Source: Spirochaetia bacterium (GTDB lineage: Bacteria > Spirochaetota > Spirochaetia > Treponematales > Breznakiellaceae). Taken from it: a DNA stretch of 5,388 nucleotides. Shown piece by piece: positions 1 through 5,387 of the stretch. The stretch lies in contig BOBG01000130.1 in the NCBI GenBank assembly GCA_026002265.1, forward strand, positions 1 to 5,388, read 5' to 3'. The notes under the pieces were generated by a model. The model did not search any database. It had not been told where the DNA came from and was given only the letters and a program-made list of their open reading frames with translations. The position numbers were made by a program, and so were the translations under genes. Each line of letters begins with the position of its first letter. The first letter of the stretch is position 1.

Positions 1-30
1 GGCAATGGAAAATTTTGTGCCTATCTGCAT
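1..30 (-). CDS. start of a gene running off the left edge (partial, unidentified)
   Basis: Ten open codons, reading MQIGTKFSIA, run from an ATG at 30-28 to the window edge. A G-rich stretch (GCGGGG, complement of 37-42) sits six T residues before the ATG and resembles the G-run used by the first esterase. A good minus-strand promoter lies just upstream (52-80). The N-terminus loosely recalls methyl-accepting chemotaxis proteins, which often begin M-x-IGTK followed by a membrane segment, but ten residues are too few to assign a product. The promoter, ribosome site and ATG together are the main support. Confidence 0.4.
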   Translation of the reverse strand, partial: MQIGTKFSIA

Positions 31-51
31 AAAAAACCCCGCATAAGGTGT

Positions 52-80
52 AGTATAATAGGCTTTTCCGTTTTTTTCAA
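52..80 (-). promoter_or_regulatory. candidate sigma70-type promoter facing the left edge
   Basis: On the minus strand, TTGAAA (complement of 75-80) and TATACT (complement of 52-57) are separated by exactly 17 nt. Each box matches the consensus at five of six positions. It begins eight nucleotides past the stop codon of the radical SAM fusion gene. It would start a transcript around position 45, about 15 nt before the ATG at 30. This suggests the next gene is transcribed independently of the peptide locus. Confidence 0.5.
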
Positions 81-87
81 CGCGGGA

Positions 88-207
88 TTAGGCAATTCTA
101 ATAATCCGCCCCTCTTTGCGCGGCTTTACGGTGGGGGCTGTACCGTCAGGATAACCCAAAAGGACTATTGCCTTTGCTTCGTAACCTTCAGGAATGGCCC
201 ACTCTTT
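88..207 (-). other. nitroreductase C-terminal remnant fused in frame
   Basis: The last 39 codons of the radical SAM ORF (residues 239-277) carry the pattern typical of the end of FMN-dependent nitroreductases: IPEGYE, a hydrophobic strand, LGYPDG, then a Pro/Lys/Arg stretch (KPRKEG) and a final hydrophobic patch. In intact nitroreductases this follows the FMN-binding alpha/beta core, none of which is present. The simplest reading is that a nitroreductase gene once lay downstream of the maturase and a deletion removed the maturase's end and the nitroreductase's body. The junction is placed near 200-212. The assignment rests on remembered family motifs. Confidence 0.6.
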
Positions 208-921
208 AAAAGTGGTGCCACTGTCCTTGTATGTTTCAAATTTACGCCAGCAAATGTCCAAAAAAGCCTGGTATTCATCGGGCATTATGTGGGTGCTTTT
301 ATCAAAGGCTTGATTTGCCAAGCCGCTGGTCGGACAATATCGCGCAAAGGCGAATATATCAACATGGTTTTTAACAACGGTATCAATCAGCGCGGGTATT
401 TCATGTATATTTGTTCCCGAAACGGTAGTCATTATAACACTTTTTATTCCGGCATTATTGATGAGCGGTATTTTTTCCAGTGTTTCCGCAAAAGAACCGT
501 TTTTATGGATTGTGTCATGTGTTTCCGTTAAACCGTCAAGGGACATTTGATAGCGTTCACAACCAGCGGTGTATAATTTTTCGCAAACTTCACCCCTAAG
601 GTAAAAAGGATTTCCCATAAGGCTAAAAGCTATGTTTTTAGATTTAAGCAGTTCCAAAAGCCGCCAAAAATCCTTGTGTAAAATTGGGTCGCCGCCCGTG
701 ATATAAAAAAAAGGAATGTGGTTCGATTGACGTTCACCCGCAATATGCGGGTGGCTCAAGTTTTTACACATTGCTTCACTGGTTTCTACAACGGCCTGTA
801 ACTGTTCCCACGTCATTTCAACAATCGGCTTGCTGTTGTCCTCGGAAAAAATATAGCAGTGTTTACACCGCTGGCCGCAGGTGTCGGTAATATGCCACTG
901 GATAGAAAAATACTGTTCCAT
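88..921 (-). CDS. radical SAM peptide maturase (ACGX-type), SPASM region replaced by a nitroreductase-like tail
   Basis: This 277-residue protein starts at the ATG at 921-919, chosen because AAAGGA precedes it by seven nucleotides and the radical SAM fold begins directly after it. Residues 15-22 carry the CxxxCxxC motif that binds the [4Fe-4S] cluster and S-adenosylmethionine, followed by aromatic Y23. GGDP at 76-79 matches the usual glycine-rich SAM-binding strand, and SLDG at 127-130 a later barrel strand. Family knowledge: such enzymes, encoded next to a small precursor, make carbon-centred radicals and install crosslinks or epimerisations. SPASM-type maturases are normally well over 350 residues and end with a Cys-rich domain binding extra clusters. 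Here no such Cys array exists. From about residue 239 the protein reads as the end of a nitroreductase (IPEGYEAKAIVLLGYPDG, then a basic PRKEG segment). It is probably a deletion fusion and may be inactive. The maturase family is fairly sure; the fusion is inferred from motif recognition. Confidence 0.8.
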   Translation of the reverse strand: MEQYFSIQWHITDTCGQRCKHCYIFSEDNSKPIVEMTWEQLQAVVETSEAMCKNLSHPHIAGERQSNHIPFFYITGGDPILHKDFWRLLELLKSKNIAFSLMGNPFYLRGEVCEKLYTAGCERYQMSLDGLTETHDTIHKNGSFAETLEKIPLINNAGIKSVIMTTVSGTNIHEIPALIDTVVKNHVDIFAFARYCPTSGLANQAFDKSTHIMPDEYQAFLDICWRKFETYKDSGTTFKEWAIPEGYEAKAIVLLGYPDGTAPTVKPRKEGRIIRIA

Positions 922-1033
922 TGTTTGTTCCTTTGTTCGATTTATATAAGATGCAGACAGCGAAACGCCGCCTAAGGTTCCATGCCGCGCCCCTATCAAA
1001 ATACAGAAGCGGTGGCACAGAACAAGCGCGGGT

Positions 1034-1222
1034 TTATTTTTTGTCACCCGCACCACAGGCACTTGGCTTGGGCTTTTTTTCGCCTTTGTCATCATCACCT
1101 GCACCGCAGGAACCGGCAGCCATCGACACCAGCCCCGCATTCATAACGCCTTGAGCGCTCTTGTTCAAAGAAAACGCGCTCCCACCGCTCAACCAAACGG
1201 CCAATCCGTTCAATTTAGCCAT
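1034..1222 (-). CDS. RiPP precursor peptide with two CGAGD repeats (ACGX-repeat type)
   Basis: A 62-residue peptide starts at the ATG at 1222-1220, with AAAGGAG seven nucleotides upstream, a strong ribosome site. Residues 1-37 form a leader-like part without Cys, rich in Gly, Ala and Ser, with a hydrophobic start. The C-terminal 25 residues are a hydrophilic core with two units, SCGAGD (38-43) and ACGAGD (55-60), separated by a Lys/Asp/Glu/Pro-rich linker and ending in KK. The only two cysteines (C39, C56) are both in these units. This matches the 'ACGX-repeat peptide' class, recalled as the partner of 'radical SAM/SPASM, ACGX system' proteins. The maturase gene follows on the same strand after 112 nt, and the two are probably one transcript. 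The likely role is as substrate for Cys-directed or adjacent-residue modification; the mature product and its activity are unknown. The repeat number is low. No protease or exporter gene is visible in the window. Confidence 0.78.
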   Translation of the reverse strand: MAKLNGLAVWLSGGSAFSLNKSAQGVMNAGLVSMAAGSCGAGDDDKGEKKPKPSACGAGDKK

Positions 1223-1229
1223 AGTTTTA

Positions 1230-1236
1230 CTCCTTT
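1230..1236 (-). promoter_or_regulatory. ribosome binding site of the precursor peptide
   Basis: The minus strand reads AAAGGAG seven nucleotides before the ATG at 1222. It fixes the start of the peptide and argues that this short ORF is a real gene rather than a shadow of the longer frame on the same strand. Confidence 0.75.
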
Positions 1237-1240
1237 GCCC

Positions 1241-1265
1241 CGTTATAATTTCAAGTGTTATAACG
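1241..1265. promoter_or_regulatory. perfect 8-bp inverted repeat, possible operator of the peptide locus
   Basis: CGTTATAA (1241-1248) and TTATAACG (1258-1265) are exact reverse complements separated by nine nucleotides. The repeat lies 19 nt upstream of the precursor ATG, just ahead of its ribosome site, where a promoter -10 region would be expected. Both arms contain a TATAAC-like box, and no convincing -35 box accompanies either. It could bind a dimeric repressor or, if transcribed, form a weak AT-rich hairpin in the leader. Its function is inferred from symmetry and position only. Confidence 0.45.
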
Positions 1266-1312
1266 CAAAGTTCCTAAAAAAAGAGTCATTTTTTTTTCGG
1301 GCAAGCAGTAGA

Positions 1313-1619
1313 AGTATAGAACTGAAACAATTCGGGGTGACCTACCGCATTATTGGACAAACGCTTCATTTACAAGGATTTAAGAAGACATTCAAATTGG
1401 AAGGGCTCAAACAGATTCCCGCGGACGCAGAAATCGCCAACGCAAAACTGGTTGGCGGTCAGAAGCTATGTTTGTACGTGTGGGTATTCTGGAGACAGGG
1501 ACACGAAAGCAGCACAGAGCATACTAGAAGAAGGTCTAAGAATTGTTGCGGGGCGCACCAATCCAATGCTTGTGGAGGCTAAAACCGCTGGTCTGCTAGA
1601 GCTTGCTCTATCAGTCTAA
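1313..1619 (+). pseudogene. tnpB: tnpB relic (IS200/IS605-family accessory nuclease), deleted and frameshifted
   Basis: Two pieces of a TnpB protein remain in different frames. The first (about 1313-1451) reads SIELKQFGVTYRIIGQ, then LQGFKKTFKLEGLKQIP and DAEIANAKLV, like the segment just before the RuvC-I motif. The second (about 1461-1619, stop TAA at 1617) reads YVCTCGYSGDRDTKAA, the end of the zinc ribbon with the last RuvC aspartate motif (DRDxNAA, here K for N), then EEGLRIVAGRTNPMLVEAKT and a Leu-rich end, as in typical TnpB C-termini. Everything between is gone: RuvC-I, RuvC-II and the first zinc knuckle. The N-terminal half is also absent. Intact TnpB is roughly 350-450 residues; about 100 codons survive. 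The product cannot be an active RNA-guided nuclease. Confidence 0.75.
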
Positions 1620-1641
1620 GTTTGGTCTGCGAAACAAGAAG

Positions 1642-1661
1642 CCCAAACCTTCAGGCTTGGG
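1642..1661 (+). repeat. IS right-end hairpin, possible omega-RNA scaffold remnant
   Basis: CCCAAACC (1642-1649) and GGCTTGGG (1654-1661) pair with a single A-C mismatch around a TTCA loop. In active IS200/IS605 elements this structure is recognised by the TnpA transposase. The tnpB 3' end plus right end is also transcribed as the guide (omega) RNA, with the guide being the DNA just past the boundary, here starting near 1671. With tnpB broken, this is best read as a fossil. Confidence 0.6.
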
Positions 1662-1673
1662 TAGCTCACCATA

Positions 1674-1703
1674 TCAATTATGGCTGGGTTTGAGAGTCGC
1701 CAT
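1674..1703 (-). other. orphan translation start: strong ribosome site and nine-codon ORF beside the IS right end
   Basis: On the minus strand GGAGGTGATC (complement of 1712-1721) is a full ten-base match to the complement of the 16S rRNA 3' end. Eight nucleotides later an ATG (1703-1701) opens MATLKPSHN, followed by TGA at 1676-1674, three nucleotides before the IS right boundary. Such a perfect ribosome site in front of nine codons suggests the 5' remnant of a gene that was interrupted or deleted. A functional leader peptide or chance are alternatives. The ATG would be divergent from the esterases. Confidence 0.35.
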
Positions 1704-1740
1704 ACTTTTTAGATCACCTCCAAAATTTTAACTTTGAAGA

Positions 1741-1789
1741 TTGAGTTTTTTTGTTGACAACTCAAAAATAGGCTTATATCATTTTGAGT
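1741..1789. promoter_or_regulatory. three TTGAGT half-sites around the esterase promoter
   Basis: TTGAGTT (1741-1747) and AACTCAA (1759-1765) form an exact 7-bp inverted repeat overlapping the -35 box. A third copy, TTGAGT (1784-1789), lies just after the -10 box in direct orientation. The arrangement around both promoter boxes is what a repressor-binding region looks like, but no cognate regulator is encoded in the window. The first pair could also form an RNA hairpin for a transcript entering from the left. Confidence 0.35.
1754..1782 (+). promoter_or_regulatory. sigma70-type promoter for the esterase pair
   Basis: A consensus -35 box TTGACA (1754-1759) is followed after exactly 17 nt by TATCAT (1777-1782), which matches the -10 consensus at five of six positions. 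Transcription would start near 1789, giving a leader of about 30 nt before the ATG at 1819. It is the strongest promoter-like sequence seen in the window. Confidence 0.7.
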
Positions 1790-1818
1790 AAATTAATTCA
1801 AATTTTTTGGGGGGAACA

Positions 1819-3516
1819 ATGAAAAGATTGTTAAACATGAGTCTTATGCTCATGGCGGTAGGCTCTTTTGTATTTGCTGCCGGGGTGCGATCTCCAGCTA
1901 GCAAAACTAACATTGGTGTTGTCAAGACCGCCTACGGCGATGTCAGCGGCGTACCGAGTGATTTGTATCCTGAAGTAACCATATTCAAAGGTGTTCCCTA
2001 TGCGGCGCCTCCTGTTGGCGATTTGCGTTGGCAAGCTCCACAAGACCCCGCATCATGGACAGGAGTACGAGCTTGCGATACGTATGCAGCAATTTCTCCA
2101 CAATATGCAGATCAAGGTGCCGGTTCCGAACCGTGGAAGACGGATTTCTATAACTGGGGAGCATTTCCCCCGGTCAGTGAAGACTGCCTCTATGTGAACA
2201 TCGCTACAGCCGCACAGTCTCCAAATGAAAAGCGCCCGGTGTATATATGGTTCCATGGTGGCGGTTTGCGTCACGGGTGGTCCTATGAGCCGGAGTCCTT
2301 GGGTGATACCCTTGCAAAAAAAGGTATCGTGGTGGTTTTTGTAGGGCAGCGTCTCGGCGTTTTCGGCTATATGTCTCTGCCGCAGTTGACCGCGGAACAG
2401 GGCCATAGCGGAAACTACGGCTTAATGGACCAGATCAAGGCGCTGGAGTGGGTCAAGAAAAACATCGCTGCTTTTGGTGGCGATCCAGAAAATATTACAC
2501 TGGGTGGTCAATCCGGCGGTACCACAAAAGCCGCGGGGATGGTCAGTTCACCTCTTACACCTGGACCCCAACATGGCATCAAAAACATGATTTTCGAAAG
2601 CGGTATAAAATGGTTTGACACATTCAAAGATCAAGCTGGAGGGGAAGCTGATGGACAGAAGTACCTTAGTCACCTCGGCATCGATCCGAATGCAAGTCTT
2701 GCATCACTCCGCTCACTGGACTTCAAGGTTTTCCTGGGTAAAGATACCAATGACTATGTGGCCAACACGCCCACAAACATGATAAACGACGGCTATTCTC
2801 TTAAATATTCCACCATCGCCGACGCAATCACAGCGGGGGAATGGAAAGGGATCAATATTCTCTCCGGTACCAATCTTGGCGAGGCGATTGATGCCGTGAA
2901 GATGACCGCTGCTGAGTTCTACGCCGCCTACCAAAAGGGTCTTGGAGACCTCTATGACCAGTACGACTTTGAGAGCCTCATAACAGTAACTGACGAGAAT
3001 GCAGCCGACGTCTACCGGATACTGGCATCTCACGGACTAAACGTCAATTTAGGCGCAAGTTATAGCCGCAGCCTGATGGTGAATCGGGTCTTTGGTCCAT
3101 ATATGAAACAGATCTACGGATCCAGCGCCGGAACTTATTATACCTATTTGTTCAGTCACTTTACCCCCTCCAGTCCTGAAGAAACCGGTACTATCCGGGA
3201 CAGCAGGAATTTTTGGGCGTGGCACTCAAGCGAACTCTGGTACACCTTCGCTACTCTACAGCAAGGTATACCTCCCGCGCGACCTTGGACTACCTATGAC
3301 TTCCAGCTTGCGGAAATCATGAGCAGCTATTGGGCGAACTTCATTAGGACCGGAAATCCAAACGGTCCAGGTCTGAGCACATGGCCTGAAACCGATGCAG
3401 GATACGCGTACTTAGATATTGGCGATTCCATCGTAAGCCATAACGAGATGGACAAACTTAATCAATTAATCCGTGAGGTAGTACTCAGCAAATGGGGAAT
3501 TACACTAAACAAATAA
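1819..3516 (+). CDS. exported type-B carboxylesterase, first of a tandem pair
   Basis: This 565-residue protein belongs to the carboxylesterase type B family (alpha/beta hydrolase; para-nitrobenzyl esterase and cholinesterase relatives), which hydrolyses carboxylic esters. The start is the ATG at 1819, preceded by GGGGGGA (1809-1815); an in-frame TTG at 1807 lies inside that ribosome site and is rejected. Residues 1-20 are a signal peptide (KR, a hydrophobic core, cleavage near FVFA/AG), so the enzyme acts outside the cytoplasm. Visible motifs are EDCLYVNI (121-128), oxyanion-hole HGGG (146-149), nucleophile elbow GGQSGG with Ser232, acid Glu355 in GTNLGE, and His469 in WHSSEL. The catalytic triad is complete. 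Cys86 and Cys123 sit where the family has its first disulfide. The elbow is GQSGG instead of GESAG, a variant also known in bacterial members. The substrate (acylated sugars, aromatic esters or lipids) cannot be told. A paralogue follows after 71 nt, probably in the same operon. Confidence 0.9.
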   Translation: MKRLLNMSLMLMAVGSFVFAAGVRSPASKTNIGVVKTAYGDVSGVPSDLYPEVTIFKGVPYAAPPVGDLRWQAPQDPASWTGVRACDTYAAISPQYADQGAGSEPWKTDFYNWGAFPPVSEDCLYVNIATAAQSPNEKRPVYIWFHGGGLRHGWSYEPESLGDTLAKKGIVVVFVGQRLGVFGYMSLPQLTAEQGHSGNYGLMDQIKALEWVKKNIAAFGGDPENITLGGQSGGTTKAAGMVSSPLTPGPQHGIKNMIFESGIKWFDTFKDQAGGEADGQKYLSHLGIDPNASLASLRSLDFKVFLGKDTNDYVANTPTNMINDGYSLKYSTIADAITAGEWKGINILSGTNLGEAIDAVKMTAAEFYAAYQKGLGDLYDQYDFESLITVTDENAADVYRILASHGLNVNLGASYSRSLMVNRVFGPYMKQIYGSSAGTYYTYLFSHFTPSSPEETGTIRDSRNFWAWHSSELWYTFATLQQGIPPARPWTTYDFQLAEIMSSYWANFIRTGNPNGPGLSTWPETDAGYAYLDIGDSIVSHNEMDKLNQLIREVVLSKWGITLNK

Positions 3517-3576
3517 CCCTGTGTGGAGTCTTTCCTGATTAATAAAAACCGGTCGAATTATATTGAATTTAAATAT

Positions 3577-3590
3577 GGAGGAATGTAGTG
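3577..3590 (+). promoter_or_regulatory. ribosome site and overlapping start-stop/GTG at the second esterase
   Basis: GGAGGA (3577-3582) is followed by ATGTAG (3583-3588) and, sharing its last G, by GTG (3588-3590). The GTG is taken as the start because its frame encodes the signal peptide and GGAGG lies six nucleotides upstream. The ATG is too close to the ribosome site and stops at once. The 71-nt gap between the esterases holds no clear terminator or promoter, which favours co-transcription. Confidence 0.6.
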
Positions 3591-5180
3591 AAAAGATTGT
3601 TAAGTATGTGTGTCATTCTCGTTGCCGCGGGTTCCCTGGCATTTGCCAACGGTGTGAGGCATCCTTCAACAGTGCCTGAACTACCGATTGTCAGAGTAGC
3701 CGGCGGTCAGCTCAAGGGATTTGTGGAAGAAGATGGAACACTGGCTTTTACCGGTATTCAGTACGCGGTGGCTGAACGTTTTGGGAAACCCCAGCCGGTA
3801 CCGGCATGGCAGGGAGTGAAACCTGCTCAGGTCTATGGCCCTATTGCTATGATTCCGGATCAGACTGCTGTCGGTTATGATGAATTCGCATGGCCCCATC
3901 GTTACGGCATTCAGAATGAAGACTGTTTATATCTCAACCTGTGGACACAGTCTCTTTCCACCAGCGCAAAAAAACCGGTGCTCTTTTTTATACATGGCGG
4001 TGGATTTACCAATGGTTCTTCCATTGAAGCCGTTGCCTACGAAGGTGGAAACCTGAGCAAGTTTGGTGACGTGGTAGTGGTAACTGTGAACCACCGGCTC
4101 AATGTTCTGGGATATTTGGATCTTTCTTCTTTTGGATCTGCTTATAGTGATACTGCGAATCTTGGAATGTTAGACCTCGTAGCTGCTCTTCAGTGGGTCA
4201 AGGACAATATCGCTCAATTCGGCGGCGATCCCAGTAATGTGACCATCTTCGGTCAGTCTGGCGGTGCCACCAAGGTGCAGACTCTCTACCATATGCCCGC
4301 GGCAGAGGGTCTTTTTGCACGAGGTGTTGGTCAGAGTACTGGCGTATTCAACCCGCTGACCAAAGCGCAGGCAAACCGGGTCGGTCAACTCACAGTACAG
4401 AAACTCGGACTTAACGCAGGTACCATCGATCAGATTAAAACCATTGACTACCGCACGCTCTTAGCTGCCAGTGTAGCTGCCCTTGCGGATGCTTCAAAAG
4501 AAGTGGGCGTGAATATCAACTGGCGCTCGGTGTTGGATGGCTCCACGGTCGTGGCTGATTATCCTGAATGGGCAAATGCTCTCCCTTATATGGCCGGTAC
4601 GGTGTTTAGCGAAAGCAGCAACAACAACCTGAACCTGATCGCCCAGGGCATCAACAAGAATGACTGGACAGCCGCAGAAGTGGATCGCTACCTTGTCCAG
4701 CGCTTCGGCGCTAATGCCGCAGCCGTCAAAACTGAATTCAGCAAGCTCTTCCCTGAGAAAAAGCCCCAGGATGCTTATTTCTATGTTGGCAACCGGAATC
4801 CAACCAGAGATGCTTTAGCCCTCAAAGCCCAGACCGCAACTGCGCCGGTGTATAATTACCTGTTTGCCTTTGAAGCCCCTGCTAATGGCGGAATCACTGC
4901 CTTCCATTGTTCGGAATTGATCTATCTGTTCCACAATGTGAATCTCAGGGAAATAACCAAGGCCACCGGTGGAACCGCCGAGGTGTATGTGATGCAGAAT
5001 CTCGTAGCTCAGGCATGGATCAACTATGCAACTAATGGTAACCCCAGTCAGCCCGGCTTGGAATGGAAACCCTTTGATCCGGTGACTAAAACCGGAACCC
5101 TTATCTTCTCTAATAACGGTCAGAGTCGCTTTGCTCCGCTGGATGATAAAAATCTGGAGCAGTTAATGGCTCCTCGTTAA
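3588..5180 (+). CDS. exported type-B carboxylesterase, second of a tandem pair
   Basis: This 530-residue protein is a paralogue of the upstream esterase and starts at a GTG. Residues 1-20 are a signal peptide whose first residues nearly repeat the upstream one (MKRLLSM versus MKRLLNM), with cleavage likely after LAFA. Family motifs in order are EDCLYLNLW (111-119), HGGG (136-139), VNHRLNVLGY (167-176), elbow GQSGG with Ser224, acid Glu342 in GTVFSE, and His440 in FHCSEL. The triad is complete and spaced as in active enzymes. Unlike its neighbour it lacks the partner of Cys113, so the first family disulfide is probably absent. Overall similarity to the first protein is moderate outside the motifs, so this is an old duplication or separate acquisition with likely different substrate range. 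A C-terminal WINYATNGNPSQPG segment matches the family's usual end. A terminator follows 20 nt after the stop. The specific substrate is not predictable. Confidence 0.9.
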   Translation: MKRLLSMCVILVAAGSLAFANGVRHPSTVPELPIVRVAGGQLKGFVEEDGTLAFTGIQYAVAERFGKPQPVPAWQGVKPAQVYGPIAMIPDQTAVGYDEFAWPHRYGIQNEDCLYLNLWTQSLSTSAKKPVLFFIHGGGFTNGSSIEAVAYEGGNLSKFGDVVVVTVNHRLNVLGYLDLSSFGSAYSDTANLGMLDLVAALQWVKDNIAQFGGDPSNVTIFGQSGGATKVQTLYHMPAAEGLFARGVGQSTGVFNPLTKAQANRVGQLTVQKLGLNAGTIDQIKTIDYRTLLAASVAALADASKEVGVNINWRSVLDGSTVVADYPEWANALPYMAGTVFSESSNNNLNLIAQGINKNDWTAAEVDRYLVQRFGANAAAVKTEFSKLFPEKKPQDAYFYVGNRNPTRDALALKAQTATAPVYNYLFAFEAPANGGITAFHCSELIYLFHNVNLREITKATGGTAEVYVMQNLVAQAWINYATNGNPSQPGLEWKPFDPVTKTGTLIFSNNGQSRFAPLDDKNLEQLMAPR

Positions 5181-5200
5181 TCTTAAAGACATAAGTGTAT

Positions 5201-5225
5201 AGCCGCCTGAAAGGGCGGCTTTTTT
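5201..5225 (+). terminator. rho-independent terminator of the esterase operon
   Basis: AGCCGCC (5201-5207) and GGCGGCT (5214-5220) form a perfect 7-bp GC-rich stem with a six-nucleotide loop, followed by a run of T to 5225. It lies 20 nt after the second esterase stop. Confidence 0.92.
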
Positions 5226-5246
5226 GTTGGTCTCGAAAATCATGTT

Positions 5247-5387
5247 CTAAATTTTAGGAGGCAAAAATGAAAACTCTGGTCGATTCATAAGTCTTTTATA
5301 GTAAAGCTCTATCGCTTGATTTGCAAAATAGGTCGCTATCCCGGTTCTCGCCTTGATCACCTTAATCGTGTTGTACCAAATATAAAA
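5247..5387 (-). CDS. C-terminal part of an unidentified convergent gene (partial)
   Basis: The minus strand is open from the right edge for 46 codons to a TAG at 5249-5247. The translation begins FYIWYNTIKVIKARTG, continues TYFANQAIELYYKRL and ends in PEFSFLPPKI. It has protein-like composition, with many aromatic and amphipathic stretches. A stop-free run of this length arises by chance about one time in ten in random sequence, so the evidence is modest. I do not recognise a family; a transposase C-terminus is possible. Convergent placement after the esterase terminator is natural for a real gene. A plus-strand ribosome site and ATG overlap it, which leaves the interpretation open. Confidence 0.4.
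   Translation of the reverse strand, partial: FYIWYNTIKVIKARTGIATYFANQAIELYYKRLMNRPEFSFLPPKI
5255..5290 (+). other. orphan Shine-Dalgarno and seven-codon ORF
   Basis: AGGAGG (5256-5261) is followed after five nucleotides by ATG (5267) and MKTLVDS, then TAA at 5288-5290. The ribosome site is near perfect, but the frame closes at once. It may be the 5' stub of a gene cut by an insertion or deletion, or the Pro-Pro codons of the overlapping minus-strand frame read backwards. It sits just beyond the esterase terminator. Confidence 0.3.

Larger units (their letters stand above)
1313..1670 (+). mobile_element. decayed IS200/IS605-type element, right part only
   Basis: The tnpB relic is followed 22 nt after its stop by a hairpin characteristic of the right end of these elements, and then by GTAGCTCACC, close to the GTAGTTCAC end often seen in the family. 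The right boundary is placed at about 1669-1670. The left boundary is unclear: no left-end hairpin or tnpA was found before 1313, and the sequence up to 1265 belongs to the peptide locus leader. The element is therefore truncated on the left and internally deleted, and could not transpose on its own. Confidence 0.65.

Noticed and set aside
54..59. TATAAT on the plus strand as a -10 box
   Set aside because: No -35 box at suitable distance and the frame downstream is antisense to the radical SAM gene.
37..86. CCCGC/GCGGG pair followed by T residues as a terminator for the peptide locus (minus strand)
   Set aside because: The stem is only five base pairs with a loop of about 40 nt, and the promoter and ribosome site explain these bases better.
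289..531. Plus-strand 80-codon ORF inside the radical SAM gene
   Set aside because: Antisense shadow without ribosome site or recognisable motif.
922..1033. Regulatory hairpin or second precursor between peptide and maturase genes
   Set aside because: No stem with convincing pairing and T-run, and no ORF with ribosome site other than the maturase's own start.
922..1140. N-terminal extension of the radical SAM gene to an ATG at 1140
   Set aside because: The extra 73 codons run through the precursor gene in another frame and show no domain; the ATG at 921 has its own ribosome site and begins the radical SAM fold.
1151..1582. Plus-strand ORF of 143 codons
   Set aside because: Its first half is antisense to the precursor and its leader; only the part from about 1313 is tnpB-like, and the frame is lost near 1455. 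It is a chance join, not a gene.
2053..2406. Minus-strand 117-codon ORF inside the first esterase
   Set aside because: Lies fully within a strongly supported gene and shows no domain; same for the other antisense frames in both esterases.
3588..3611. Lipoprotein signal around Cys8 of the second esterase
   Set aside because: The residue before Cys is Met and the hydrophobic core lies after it, so there is no valid lipobox; a standard signal peptide fits.
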